Source: Candidatus Nitrospira nitrificans
Lineage (GTDB): Bacteria; Nitrospirota; Nitrospiria; Nitrospirales; Nitrospiraceae
Reading direction: 5' to 3'
Length of the DNA stretch: 64,000 nucleotides
NCBI RefSeq assembly: GCF_001458775.1
Contig: NZ_CZPZ01000003.1
Span: 1 to 64,000 of the forward strand
Shown here piece by piece: positions 56,328-64,000 of this stretch. Numbering within the stretch: the stretch's first letter is position 1; the number at the start of each line of letters is the position of its first letter. The notes below the pieces were generated by a model. The model made no database searches and was not told the origin of the DNA. It worked only from the letters and a program-made list of their open reading frames with translations. The position numbers were made by a program, and so were the translations under genes.

Positions 56328-57077
56328 GTGCTCGTTCACATGAAGAAATCCGTGTTTCTTGAAGCGCTCCTCCGGGTCATGGACGACAAGCATCACTGGG
56401 CATGGGAACATTTTTCTTCCGGTCGGCTCAGCAAAGCCCAGCTCAAAACTCACTTTCAACATGAGTATGCCGTCTACGTGCGAGACTTTCCCGTCTTCTT
56501 ATCACGGATCCTTGGAACGAATCCTCCGTTTTCAGTCCGCCATATGTTGGCGGAAAACATCTATGAGGAAGAAACCGGAGGGCTTTCGCTGGGGCACTCT
56601 CATCCTGATCTTTTCCTGACGATGATGGAAGGATTGGGGTTCCGTCGGCGGGATTTTGAACGTACCCGTCTGCTGCCGGCGGCCCGAACCTATCGCGCCT
56701 GGCTTGAGCGCATGTCGAACCATCGCCATTGGATGGTTGCCGCGGCAACCTTGACCATTTTCGTGGAAGGCAGCGTGAAGGATCGCCAGGAGATTCTTGC
56801 GCCTCCTGAGAAAAAACATCCGGAAGACATCGAATCCATCATCAGCCTTCACCCCTTGGTCCGGTATCACGGGGTGTCGCCGAGCCGAATGGATTTGATT
56901 CGAGCTCATCAAATGGTTGAAGCAGGCCATCGGCACGATGCGTATGCCATGGTCGTCAATTACACCGCGCCTGCGCTTCGACAATCGGTTCTGACCTGCG
57001 TCAAAAAAAGCTTGTCTCTGTGGCTGAGCTATCGCGATGCGGTCGCCCGAGCCTGTGGTATCAAGCACCCCTCATGA
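56328..57077 (+). CDS. TenA/PqqC-like (haem-oxygenase-fold) protein
   Basis: A 249-aa protein; GTG 56328 follows AAGGCAAGG, with an ATG four codons on. The all-helical text KHHWAWEHFSSGRLSKAQLK, HMLAENIYEEETGGLSLGHS and HPDLFLTMMEGLG has the Glu/His ligands of the haem-oxygenase-like superfamily (PqqC, TenA and the di-iron redox group). The second ligand set may be TIFVEGS and a later His (HRHDAYAM). A di-iron oxygenase or oxidase is likely, but no product can be named. Its TGA overlaps the ATG of the next gene, so they are translated together. Confidence 0.75.
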   Translation: MLVHMKKSVFLEALLRVMDDKHHWAWEHFSSGRLSKAQLKTHFQHEYAVYVRDFPVFLSRILGTNPPFSVRHMLAENIYEEETGGLSLGHSHPDLFLTMMEGLGFRRRDFERTRLLPAARTYRAWLERMSNHRHWMVAAATLTIFVEGSVKDRQEILAPPEKKHPEDIESIISLHPLVRYHGVSPSRMDLIRAHQMVEAGHRHDAYAMVVNYTAPALRQSVLTCVKKSLSLWLSYRDAVARACGIKHPS

Positions 57078-58012
57078 TCCGAGCCTTCTTCTCCTGCTGT
57101 GTATTCGTCCTTGCCGTCGGCCCGCTTTGCCTCCTCAGCCCACATCGCCAACTTTGCGAGGCGTGCGAGGCGAGCCATCACCCGCAGGTTACCGGCGCTG
57201 ATATTCCCACGGACATGGCCTTAATACCTCCGGGCGAGTTTACAATGGGGACCCCTGAGGGAAGCGAGGGCTTCCCTGACGAACGTCCGGAACGACGGGT
57301 CTTCCTCAGTGGATACCTCCTTGACCGTTTTGAGGTAACGAACCACGCTTATGCCGCTTTCGTGCAAGCCACGGGACATCGCTCTCCGGTGAATGCAAGC
57401 CCGGCCGCGACTCTCTGGATGAATGATCGCCCCATTCCGGATATCGAACACCATCCCGTCGTCAATGTGAGCTGGGAAGATGCTGACGCTTATTGCCGCT
57501 GGGCCGGGAAACGCCTCCCCACCGAAGCCGAATGGGAAAAGGCCGCACGCGGGACCGACGGCCGACGCTACCCCTGGGGAAACGACTGGGACTTTTCCAT
57601 AGCCAACAGTGCCAGCTACTGGGCGCAACGGACGATCGAATTCAAGAGCGGAGCGGATTGGGATGCATTCTGGGTCAGCGGCGAGGGCGCTCGTCTGGCC
57701 AAGGAGAAAGGAATACGGGGAGAAATCCTGACGACGCCGGTCGACAGTTTTCCACACACCGTAAGCCCCTACGGCCTATTCGGCATGGCCGGCAATGCGT
57801 CGGAGTGGGTGCAAGACTGGTACGACCCGAATTATTATAAAAACGCTCCGCTCACAGACCCCACTGGTCCGGTTCGAGGCGCGATTAAGGCCATGCGTGG
57901 CGGGTCATGGCTCAAACCGGCTGCCAGCCTCCGCGCCAGTGATCGCGATTGGGGCACGATGGACAGCCGTCCCAGTGGGACCGGCTTTCGCTGCGCAAAA
58001 GACGCGTATTAG
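57074..58012 (+). CDS. Exported formylglycine-generating-enzyme-like protein
   Basis: A 312-aa SUMF1/FGE-sulfatase family protein. ATG 57074 overlaps the stop of the haem-oxygenase-like gene (ATGA) and begins a signal peptide. Family text is clear: MALIPPGEFTMGTPEGSEGF, RVFLSGYLLDRFEVTNHAYA, PVVNVSWEDADAYCRWAGKR, LPTEAEWEKAARG, PYGLFGMAGNASEWVQDWYD and RGGSWLKP. The two active-site Cys of true FGE are not found; near the C-terminus only FRCAKDAY remains. So it is probably a non-enzymatic or differently acting member. The close pairing with a di-iron-type protein suggests one pathway. Confidence 0.88.
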   Translation: MIRAFFSCCVFVLAVGPLCLLSPHRQLCEACEASHHPQVTGADIPTDMALIPPGEFTMGTPEGSEGFPDERPERRVFLSGYLLDRFEVTNHAYAAFVQATGHRSPVNASPAATLWMNDRPIPDIEHHPVVNVSWEDADAYCRWAGKRLPTEAEWEKAARGTDGRRYPWGNDWDFSIANSASYWAQRTIEFKSGADWDAFWVSGEGARLAKEKGIRGEILTTPVDSFPHTVSPYGLFGMAGNASEWVQDWYDPNYYKNAPLTDPTGPVRGAIKAMRGGSWLKPAASLRASDRDWGTMDSRPSGTGFRCAKDAY

Positions 58013-58017
58013 CAGGC

Positions 58018-58229
58018 TGTTGAAAAAATCCTCCAGCTTCGTTCCCCGCCTTGCCGAAGCGGCTTCGCGAGGCGTGCGAGCGTATCTCGTGAAGCGGACA
58101 GACGCTGCGGCCTTGGCCGGTGAAATGCGTGTCTTAGCCATCGGCTTCGCTGCGCCGGGCGCCGACTCAGGCGCGCTGGGGGTGGGCAGGTGAGAATGAC
58201 GGCCTTTTTGACCGTCCTGCAAAGCGACG
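58018..58229. repeat. Probable dispersed intergenic element
   Basis: A non-coding stretch of about 210 bp that opens with GCAGGCTGTTGAAAAAATCC and holds GC-rich partial hairpins, such as GCCGAAGCGGCTTCGC (58057-58072). It ends near GACGGCCTTTTTGACCGTC (58199-58217), itself a stem. Openings of this kind are often seen in dispersed repeats of Nitrospira-like genomes; no second copy is in the window, so the call rests on appearance. Confidence 0.35.
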
Positions 58230-58955
58230 TCATTTGATTGGAGCCTTCCCCGGTTGTGCGTAGTTGCCAGGCGATCTTCTGAGAAGAACCTCCACCTGTT
58301 CAACCCTCACGACAGGCATGATGAGTCCAACCCCCTCCTCCTCGTGCGAGAAATCATAGATAACCGACTCAGAGGGAATCAGCACACCGGCCATCACGAC
58401 GAACACATGGACCTTCTCATGCCGTGCGAGGCTTCGACCGATCCGATCCGCGAGTTTTTTCTCCGGCCTCACACGCAGATTGCTTGGAAACTCCTCAGGT
58501 TTGAATCGGACCATCCCCCACTGTGTTGCATTGAACTCCGGCCCGACCGCCACCCCATAGCTCCGGGATGTGGGATCAAATTGCGATACTTCTCCAGACC
58601 AGACGAATGCCATATGCCAATTCAGAACAGGGTTCCCATCGCGAGCGGTGTCCCGTTCACGGTTCAGGTTGAAGAGCCGCTCGTCATGGCCGGGATCCTG
58701 GTGGCCCCGGCCATAGACTGTCGCCCAATCGGGAGGCGTCCCTTCCAGTGCCACAAGAAACGCCTCGATCGCGCTCGGCTCGACCAGGATATGTGTCCCC
58801 GCGGGAAGAAGTGAATCGAGTTTGTTCAGAGAAAGGGTTCTCAGCGGGCGAAGCTCGGCCGCATCTTCCGATCGGGTTGGAGACGGCACAAGAAACAGAC
58901 CGGAGAGGAGGAAACAAACCAGCAGCCGCGTGAAGGGTTTACTCACCACCGGCAT
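58230..58955 (-). CDS. Exported hypothetical protein
   Basis: A 241-aa protein with a signal peptide (RLLVCFLLSGLFLVPSPTRS, end about residue 29). The rest is soluble (LSLNKLDSLLPAGTHILVEP, ATVYGRGHQDPGHDERLFNL, LVRFKPEEFPSNLRV-like text). No family recognised. Its start overlaps the end of the upstream gene by 17 bp, indicating an operon. Confidence 0.6.
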   Translation of the reverse strand: MPVVSKPFTRLLVCFLLSGLFLVPSPTRSEDAAELRPLRTLSLNKLDSLLPAGTHILVEPSAIEAFLVALEGTPPDWATVYGRGHQDPGHDERLFNLNRERDTARDGNPVLNWHMAFVWSGEVSQFDPTSRSYGVAVGPEFNATQWGMVRFKPEEFPSNLRVRPEKKLADRIGRSLARHEKVHVFVVMAGVLIPSESVIYDFSHEEEGVGLIMPVVRVEQVEVLLRRSPGNYAQPGKAPIK

Positions 58956-59265
58956 GAGTCAGTACTCGGTTATACGAGGTCTTCAGGGACATCACGCCCT
59001 GATGGTCATCGCTGAGTACTCCGGCATCGATCAAGACTGAGAGCCGAGGAGCGGGATCGAGTCGGCGCAGACCGGACTGCGACAGGCCATCCGTGGCCAA
59101 GGCCTGTTCATAGGCACTGAGCCACGATTCCGTCACGGCGAGCAAGCCCGCATCGGTCGGTTTCATGCGGCCCAATCGCACCTGCTGCAGGAGCTTGATC
59201 AGGGGATCGGATTGAGCGATGCTCGCGATCGCGCGCTCCACTGCCTGTTCATCCGGCGCAGCCAT
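58939..59265 (-). CDS. Small hypothetical protein
   Basis: A 108-aa soluble protein (MAAPDEQAVERAIASIAQSD, then PLIKLLQQVRLGRMKPTDAG), rich in helix-forming residues. It overlaps the next gene by 17 bp and follows the FmdB-type zinc-ribbon gene by 7 bp, so the three are probably one transcript. No function can be assigned. Confidence 0.55.
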   Translation of the reverse strand: MAAPDEQAVERAIASIAQSDPLIKLLQQVRLGRMKPTDAGLLAVTESWLSAYEQALATDGLSQSGLRRLDPAPRLSVLIDAGVLSDDHQGVMSLKTSYNRVLTHAGGE

Positions 59266-59272
59266 CGGCTCT

Positions 59273-59497
59273 TCAATTCATCGAGCAGGCGCCGGGCCCG
59301 CGGGGATCGCCGCAACTGCCGCAGGCGCCGGGTCCGGCTGAGGACGTCCAGCTGGTCGTGGCTCCGACTCCAAAGGCGGAAAACTGTTTATCCACCTTGA
59401 TCGCCTTGCACTGAGGACAAGCCGCCTCCGCTGACCCCTGGATCAACAGCTCAAAACGGTGATTGCATTCACGGCACACATATTCGAAGATAGGCAT
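59273..59497 (-). CDS. FmdB-type zinc-ribbon protein
   Basis: A 74-aa protein with GAAGGAG before ATG 59497. The N-terminal text MPIFEYVCRECNHRFELLIQ and AACPQCKAIKVDKQFSAFG gives four Cys (CxxC...CxxC) of the FmdB family regulatory zinc ribbon. The Gly/Cys-rich C-terminus (ACGSCGDPRGPGAC) may bind a second metal. The family is widespread and its role is poorly known. Confidence 0.88.
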   Translation of the reverse strand: MPIFEYVCRECNHRFELLIQGSAEAACPQCKAIKVDKQFSAFGVGATTSWTSSAGPGACGSCGDPRGPGACSMN

Positions 59498-59568
59498 GGT
59501 TGAGGACTCCTTCGTTTACTGAGACCATTATAAAATCACCCCGGCTGAATCGCAACGATAGGGATCGC

Positions 59569-59841
59569 ATGTACCAGGAAGACAAAACGTTCACGCTTCG
59601 CTTCACGCTGGAAGCCTCGTTTCCGGACGACTATGCCGAGGACGACGATGAGCGCAACTGGCTGCGCGAATGGGAAGCCCGCATCAAACCGCAACTGCTC
59701 AAATCCGTCTTTGAATCGCTTCGCCGGCATGAGGGGTGGGCGTCGCACATCCGCAACCGAGGCGTCTCGCCCGCCGATGAAGTCGAAATCGTACTGGCCA
59801 AGGATTTCTCACAACCTCCTCCCTTCTCGCTGAAACGATGA
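59569..59841 (+). CDS. Small hypothetical protein upstream of hemW
   Basis: A 90-aa protein; AGGGATCGC precedes ATG 59569 (MYQEDKTFTLRFTLEASFPD). It reads as a compact alpha/beta domain (DDERNWLREWEARIKPQLLK, then WASHIRNRGVSPADEVEIVL). Its stop overlaps the start of the HemW-like gene (ATGA), so the two are translationally coupled. No known family. Confidence 0.6.
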   Translation: MYQEDKTFTLRFTLEASFPDDYAEDDDERNWLREWEARIKPQLLKSVFESLRRHEGWASHIRNRGVSPADEVEIVLAKDFSQPPPFSLKR

Positions 59842-60968
59842 GCCCCTCGGATCAAGACCTCGGTCTCTACGTCCATATCCCATTTTGCCGCCGCCGTTGC
59901 CACTTTTGCGCCTTCTATCTCGAAATCGCTCGCGCTGAGCGAATGGCGCTGTTTTACTCCGCCCTCAACCAGGAAATTGCGCTCCATCGTCGGCATGAGT
60001 CCCTGAATCGCCGCGCCCTCCAGAGTATCTACTTCGGTGGAGGGACGCCGACATCCCTCCCCGCTGATCAGCTGGCTGCACTACTGGCGCTGATTCGAGC
60101 GACCTGGCAGACCCGTGTTACGGCCGAAATCACGGTGGAGGCTCACCCTTCTTCCGTCACTGTCGGAGACCTCACCGTCTTGGCTGAGGCCGGATTCAAT
60201 CGGATCAGCTTTGGAGCGGAATCCATGACGGACAAGGATCTCGCGCCCATCGGTCGTGTTGGACAAGCGCAGGATACGGTGGCTGCGATTCATGCCGCGC
60301 GCCGCGCCGGGTTCAGCAATATCAATCTCGATTTGATGTATGGGCTCCCGGGCCAGTCGTTGCAAGATTGGAAACGCACTTTGGAATCGCTCATGACGCT
60401 TGCCCCCTCACATATCTCCTGCTATGCCCTGACCATCGAGGAAGGGACCAGGCTTGCCCAGGACATCGCTCGAAATCTTGTTCTGCCGCCTGACGACAGG
60501 CTTCAGCTCGACATGGAATCCGTGACAGAGCGCTTCCTGGCCGACGCGGGATTTTCCCGTTACGAAATTTCCAACTATGCCAAGCCCGACCATGCCTGTC
60601 GCCATAATCTCCTCTACTGGACAGGTGGCGAGTATCTTGGGCTCGGCCCGAGCGCGCAGTCCTATCTCCATGGGACCCGGTTTGGGAATATTGCAAACCT
60701 CGACGCCTATGCGGCAAGCGTGAACGACGGCCGGCTCACGGTAACCGACCGCATAATCCTTTCGACCTCCGAACGCCAGCGAGATGCCCTTGTCTTCGGC
60801 TTGCGTCTTCTTGATGGGGTCCCCCGAAAGACCATCAAGGCCGCGGAGCGAGATCCTCAGATCGCCGAACTTATCGCGAAGGGCCTGCTCGATACCGATC
60901 ATGACCGGGTACGACTGACTTCCTTAGGGCGGCGCTACGCTGATACAGTGGCTGAACAGCTCTTCTGA
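59838..60968 (+). CDS. hemW: Radical-SAM haem chaperone HemW-like protein
   Basis: A 376-aa protein of the oxygen-independent coproporphyrinogen oxidase-like family. The [4Fe-4S] cluster is bound by Cys17, Cys21 and Cys24 (PFCRRRCHFC). Other family motifs are SIYFGGGTPTSL, EANPxS-like VEAHPSSVT, NRISFGAESM, NINLDLMYGLPGQ and the later ISNYAKPDHACRHNLLYW and GLGPSAQSY. HemW proteins are thought to insert haem into respiratory proteins and not to make coproporphyrin III oxidase product. That fits a genome rich in cytochromes. Confidence 0.93.
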   Translation: MSPSDQDLGLYVHIPFCRRRCHFCAFYLEIARAERMALFYSALNQEIALHRRHESLNRRALQSIYFGGGTPTSLPADQLAALLALIRATWQTRVTAEITVEAHPSSVTVGDLTVLAEAGFNRISFGAESMTDKDLAPIGRVGQAQDTVAAIHAARRAGFSNINLDLMYGLPGQSLQDWKRTLESLMTLAPSHISCYALTIEEGTRLAQDIARNLVLPPDDRLQLDMESVTERFLADAGFSRYEISNYAKPDHACRHNLLYWTGGEYLGLGPSAQSYLHGTRFGNIANLDAYAASVNDGRLTVTDRIILSTSERQRDALVFGLRLLDGVPRKTIKAAERDPQIAELIAKGLLDTDHDRVRLTSLGRRYADTVAEQLF

Positions 60969-61106
60969 GTGGGGCCATGAACACCGGCGCATCGAGCGTA
61001 CGGCAGGGCAGTAAGAATCATTCTGGTTCCGGGCATCGAGCCTCTGTCCACGATTGACAAGACGGTCGTAATTGGAGAAGACTATTGTCATTCTCAGGAG
61101 GACCTC

Positions 61107-61319
61107 ATGCCGGTCAATATGGATCCGTCGAAAAAGCGACGTCGCCCCCAGACGAGCGCCGCCGCAGCGGCTGAAGACAGACAGACAGGCGCCACAGCGA
61201 CATCCCCGCGAAGAAGTTTTGGAGAGGAAACGGAAGCGGATCGTGAAAAAGATTTGGCTGAGGCCGAGCTGAAAAACTTATGGGACGCCACTGAAGTGAT
61301 TGATATGGACAAAGTCTAA
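61107..61319 (+). CDS. Small charged hypothetical protein
   Basis: A 70-aa protein with AGGAGG ahead of ATG 61107. The sequence is low in hydrophobic residues: a basic start (MDPSKKRRRPQTS), an Ala run, then an acidic helix (EETEADREKDLAEAELKNLW). It is likely disordered or binds a partner. No family recognised. Confidence 0.55.
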   Translation: MPVNMDPSKKRRRPQTSAAAAAEDRQTGATATSPRRSFGEETEADREKDLAEAELKNLWDATEVIDMDKV

Positions 61320-61387
61320 GTCCTTGCATGACGTCCAGCGACTCAGCATTGAACTGTTTCCACCGGGCCTGCTAGAAACTCCGCTCC

Positions 61388-61684
61388 ATGCCGACACCCG
61401 CCATGCCCCAGACAACTCCGGACACCACCGAAGATGTGCAAATCGGTTCGGGAACCGGATTTGAATCTCGTGTCGTCGTCTATAACTGCGACTGCCACAC
61501 ATACCAACAAGTGATTGAGCTGTTTTGCCGATTTATTCCCGCCATGACCTCGACCAAAGCATTTGAGTTGGCCTACCGGATCGACCATGATGGGGAAGCC
61601 ATCGTCTTCACCGGATCGACGGAACAGGCGGATGACATTGCAGCAAAACTCGCGGGAGGTGGGCTCAGAGTGGCCGTACAGTAA
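61388..61684 (+). CDS. ClpS-like adaptor
   Basis: A 98-aa protein that looks like the ClpS core: VVVYNCDCHTYQQVIELFCR, then FIPAMTSTKAFELAYRIDHDG and AIVFTGSTEQADDIAAKL. In ClpS the corresponding N-D-D/E-x-T loop holds Asn and Asp that bind the N-degron; here it reads NCDCHT, so Asp is replaced by Cys at one place. It may keep ClpS-fold function with a different specificity. ClpA is not in the window. No ribosome site is obvious. Confidence 0.75.
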   Translation: MPTPAMPQTTPDTTEDVQIGSGTGFESRVVVYNCDCHTYQQVIELFCRFIPAMTSTKAFELAYRIDHDGEAIVFTGSTEQADDIAAKLAGGGLRVAVQ

Positions 61685-61700
61685 TCCGACTGCCCGTACC

Positions 61701-62042
61701 TTAATGTTTCGATGTGCGCGCGGCCGTTTTCTTGGCTGAGCTGGTCGGCGCCTTTGAGGCAACGGGCTTGGAAGCCTCGCCCGATTTCTTCACGGTCTTC
61801 GACGCGCTTGGTTTTTCCTTTTTCTCCGCAACCTTGGACTTGCCGCTCGAACGCTTCACGGGAGTCATGTACGCGGAGGTGCGGTTGACCTTCGCTAATT
61901 GGTCTCCGCTGAGCACGCGGACTTGATACAGCTCAAACAGCTTGCCGATGGCTTTCGTGTCGCCTCGTCTCGCCGCATTCAAGAGTTTGCGACGTTGATT
62001 CATCTCTTCTTCTTCGGTATGCGAAGCAGCTCGTCGTTCCAT
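61701..62042 (-). CDS. Lysine/alanine-rich basic protein
   Basis: A 113-aa protein; ATG 62042 has AAGG six bases upstream (an ATG two codons earlier is possible). The start (about 1-60, NQRRKLLNAARRGDTKAIGK, VRVLSGDQLAKVNRTSAYM) is a short folded-type segment; the last 55 residues (SSGKSKVAEKKEKPSASKTV, then KAPTSSAKKTAARTSKH) are a Lys-Ala-Ser-Pro tail like that of histone-H1-like DNA-binding proteins. A nucleic-acid-binding role is likely, not proven. Confidence 0.6.
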   Translation of the reverse strand: MERRAASHTEEEEMNQRRKLLNAARRGDTKAIGKLFELYQVRVLSGDQLAKVNRTSAYMTPVKRSSGKSKVAEKKEKPSASKTVKKSGEASKPVASKAPTSSAKKTAARTSKH

Positions 62043-62301
62043 GCCCATCCTTCCCTCAACACAGGCTGACCAACTGATCGTGGCGGCTGCGGTACGATAC
62101 CCAGCCAGCCTAAAATTGCCGAAGTATATCAGAATTATGATGATTTTTGGAATATCGAATATCGCGCAACCGTGAGAGGCCTCACCCTATGACTCTCTAT
62201 AGAGAAAGAGGCCGGCGGCGCGTGAATTTCACTCTTGAGTGGCATCACAAGCACCGGTATAAGTATATAAGGATGATAGTTTGTCTAAGAGGAGCGCCAT
62301 C

Positions 62302-62973
62302 ATGGAACATACACCGGAACCTTCGACCGTCGCCGATGATCCTCGCGCGCGCGATCTCCTGCGCCGAGCGTTCGAAAAGACCGCCCGGTGGCCGAAAGGC
62401 TTTACGGGATTTACGGCTGACCTCACCGTCAATGTGAACGGAAAAGAGACCAGAGGCCCGGTCATCGCCAAGGGTCCCCGCGAGGTCTCCGTTCAGCTGG
62501 ACAACGGCGAGATTCAAAAGTGGGCGCAAGAGCAGCTGAGCATGATCGCGGTCCATCGTGGACCACGAAGCTTTGAAGAGTCTGATGGGAAATATTCACT
62601 CACGATGGAGGAAGACGGTCACCCGTTCGGCACTAAACTGAACATCCACGGCTCTCACTCCTTCTACCGGATCAAGGACGACCGCATCACGCAGATCAAC
62701 CGGAAGATGGCCCATCCCGGCATGAACCCGTTTGCCTTTACGATCAATGTCGAGGAGAGCGCGATCACGCAGGACCAGAAAAATCTGACAACCAAATACA
62801 CGGTCTACTACTATTCGCCGACCGACGGCCGATTGACCAACGTGGAAAGCTTCACCGATACCCATGTCCGCGTCGGCCCAGCCGACCTCCCGGCCACGAG
62901 ACGGATTATTACCTACGAAGAGGGACAGGTCGTCGTGAAGAATCTGACCTTCACGAACCACCAACTGCTCTAG
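62302..62973 (+). CDS. DUF3386 family protein
   Basis: A 223-aa soluble protein; start at 62302 with AGAGGAG ahead. DUF3386 text is visible: RDLLRRAFEKTARWPKGFTG, TADLTVNVNGKETRGPV, SVQLDNGEIQKWAQEQLSMI, YSLTMEEDGHPFGTKLNIHG, SFYRIKDDRITQINRKM. The family is known from cyanobacteria without a proven role. The next gene starts 3 bp after the stop. Confidence 0.8.
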   Translation: MEHTPEPSTVADDPRARDLLRRAFEKTARWPKGFTGFTADLTVNVNGKETRGPVIAKGPREVSVQLDNGEIQKWAQEQLSMIAVHRGPRSFEESDGKYSLTMEEDGHPFGTKLNIHGSHSFYRIKDDRITQINRKMAHPGMNPFAFTINVEESAITQDQKNLTTKYTVYYYSPTDGRLTNVESFTDTHVRVGPADLPATRRIITYEEGQVVVKNLTFTNHQLL

Positions 62974-62975
62974 CC

Positions 62976-63425
62976 ATGGACTTGAGGACGAGCTTCCCTC
63001 GCAGCATGCGATTCACGCTGGCAGGCTATGCCCATCTTGCGCGCATGATCGACAAATGTCGGGCCGTGCTCGCCGGGACAGAGGGGGACTACATCTACCC
63101 TTGCCCCATGGACGAACGGCTCATGGAGTTCGCGGGAATCACCAACGACCAGTTCATGGCGGCGGTTCAGGCCCATCCGACCGACGAGGGGGTCGTGAAG
63201 TGGTTTGAGCAGACGACAACACCGCGCCAACCTGCCGAGTTAGAGAAATGGAATCAGCAGCTGTTGGCACGCGAACCGAGCTCACCTGAGAGTGCGGCCA
63301 GATTCAAACAATACCTGGCCGCCATCGATCCCTCGCGCACCGACATCACCGCCTGGTCGGATTTGCAAGACTTGGAAGAAGGGCGAGTTGTTCCGAGACG
63401 AGAGCCGGCACATCAATCTCAATAG
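62976..63425 (+). CDS. DUF5069 family protein
   Basis: A 149-aa protein beginning MDLRTSFPRSMRFTLAGYAH, then LARMIDKCRAVLAGTEGDYI, which is the hallmark N-terminus of DUF5069. A C-terminal part (KQYLAAIDPSRTDITAWSDL) is also family-like. Probably cotranslated with the DUF3386 gene 2 bp upstream. Function unknown. It is convergent with the NAD(P)-binding gene, overlapping its end by 7 bp. Confidence 0.8.
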   Translation: MDLRTSFPRSMRFTLAGYAHLARMIDKCRAVLAGTEGDYIYPCPMDERLMEFAGITNDQFMAAVQAHPTDEGVVKWFEQTTTPRQPAELEKWNQQLLAREPSSPESAARFKQYLAAIDPSRTDITAWSDLQDLEEGRVVPRREPAHQSQ

Positions 63426-64000
63426 GTGAGCGCCGGATATTTGCCAAGATAGGTCGGGTGCTCTGCCTGCGCCAGCATGAAATGCGCCACATCAGAGCGA
63501 GAAACAGCGCCCACCTTCATTCCGTCCACAAGGCTATCCAGAATTCGATAGTGGCCGGTCATCGCGCCGTTGGTCAAGCGGCCCGGGCGCACGATCTCCC
63601 AACGAGAATACCCGCCGGCAATCAGGCGCTCCTGCTCACTTTTGTCTGCATAGACGTTCTTGAGAAGCAGCGTGAATAGGAGTCTCATGGGGAGCGAATT
63701 GTACCCCGAGCTGTCGCCTGCGCCAAAACCGGTCAGCACAAGGAGCGTGGGGGAAGCATTCGTCTCCTGAAGCACTTGTAATAGAAGGCGCGCGGAGTCG
63801 GAAAACAACGTGGTGGCAAAGGGGCTTTTCACGCCGAGCGTCACGAGGACGGCTTCAGCCCCTTGCACGGCAGTCCTCACATCGTTGAGTTTTGTCGCAC
63901 TCCCCTGCACCATTTTTAATTTTGGGCGATCCGGAAGCGGAACGATTCGGCGCGACAAGGTGGTGATCTCATGCCCTTTTGCAAGGGCGAGACGCGTGCA
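63419..64000 (-). CDS. NAD(P)-binding (SDR/NmrA-like) protein, partial
   Basis: The frame on the minus strand is open from 63419 to the window edge (193 codons); its first codons in the window read ARLALAKGHEITTLSRRIVP, which is the helix and strand after a Rossmann GxxGxxG that must lie outside. Further family text is VQGSATKLNDVRTAVQGAEA, VLVTLGVKSP, LLVLTGFGAGDSSGY, EIVRPGRLTNG and SRSDVAHFMLAQAEHP. This is the atypical short-chain dehydrogenase group related to NmrA and NAD(P)-dependent sugar-type epimerase-like proteins. Substrate not predictable. The true start is beyond the window. Confidence 0.85.
   Translation of the reverse strand, partial: CTRLALAKGHEITTLSRRIVPLPDRPKLKMVQGSATKLNDVRTAVQGAEAVLVTLGVKSPFATTLFSDSARLLLQVLQETNASPTLLVLTGFGAGDSSGYNSLPMRLLFTLLLKNVYADKSEQERLIAGGYSRWEIVRPGRLTNGAMTGHYRILDSLVDGMKVGAVSRSDVAHFMLAQAEHPTYLGKYPALTY

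Noticed and set aside
57074-58012. Active formylglycine-generating enzyme
   Set aside because: The fold is right but the catalytic Cys pair is absent and no sulfatase gene is nearby.

Overview
The window reads as a chromosomal stretch of a Nitrospira-type bacterium (phylum Nitrospirota), probably a complete ammonia oxidiser (comammox). The main reason is an octahaem hydroxylamine oxidoreductase gene (40551-42284, minus) with eight CXXCH motifs, a Tyr-rich segment where the P460 cross-link would fall, and a C-terminal membrane helix. The setting also fits: DUF748, DUF3386 and DUF5069 proteins, paralogous TonB receptors paired with sigma54 activators, and GTTTCAAGT/ACTTGAAAC intergenic repeats. 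The taxonomic call is inferred from protein character, not from a database search.

Layout. 1-8 kb: the start of a porin gene that runs off the left edge, a 1-Cys peroxiredoxin, a pentapeptide-repeat protein, a 977-aa DUF748/AsmA-like envelope protein and a secreted beta-propeller. 8.2-10.4 kb: a small decayed island in a tRNA-Arg gene, bounded by a 42-bp direct repeat, with an integrase stub, an IS5-type transposase remnant and an intact HigB/HigA-type toxin-antitoxin pair. 11.2-19.8 kb: a two-partner secretion locus (large haemagglutinin-type exoprotein, two small beta-domain proteins, a frameshifted TpsB transporter, a CHAT/TPR caspase-like protein and a DUF928 protein). 19.8-31.8 kb: three tandem TonB-dependent receptors, a lone periplasmic binding protein, a histidine kinase, a sigma54 response regulator, then two single-helix micropeptides. 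32-36 kb: tRNA-Pro, rdgB, rph, an HD-GYP response regulator and a hypothetical gene. 36.3-49.6 kb: a cupredoxin/beta-propeller protein, a lipoprotein, a LuxR-type regulator, the haoA group, then a second TonB receptor / binding protein / kinase / sigma54 regulator module. 49.7-64 kb: metH and mainly housekeeping or hypothetical genes (FmdB-type zinc ribbon, HemW-like protein, ClpS-like protein, formylglycine-enzyme-like protein), ending in an NAD(P)-binding protein that runs off the right edge.

The most striking signal is a repeated pseudo-palindrome, GNATC-N6-GATTC, present as two or three tandem units at four intergenic sites (19.8, 31.3, 39.3 and 43.0 kb). Each lies upstream of a possible -24/-12 (sigma54) promoter; the one before the first TonB receptor (19952-19966) is close to consensus. 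The two sites around the first sigma54 module have units 21 bp apart with GAATC or GCATC left arms; the two sites near haoA and the second module have units 17 bp apart with GTATC left arms. This suggests two paralogous receptor / binding-protein / kinase / activator circuits, each with its own version of the operator, controlling outer-membrane uptake and perhaps the neighbouring copper- and haem-protein genes. No ABC permease or ATPase accompanies either binding protein, so these may act as ligand sensors for the kinases.

Two outer-membrane protein genes (the TpsB transporter at about 15.32 kb and the fourth TonB receptor at about 43.49 kb) carry single-base frameshifts. These could be true inactivation, phase variation or consensus errors.
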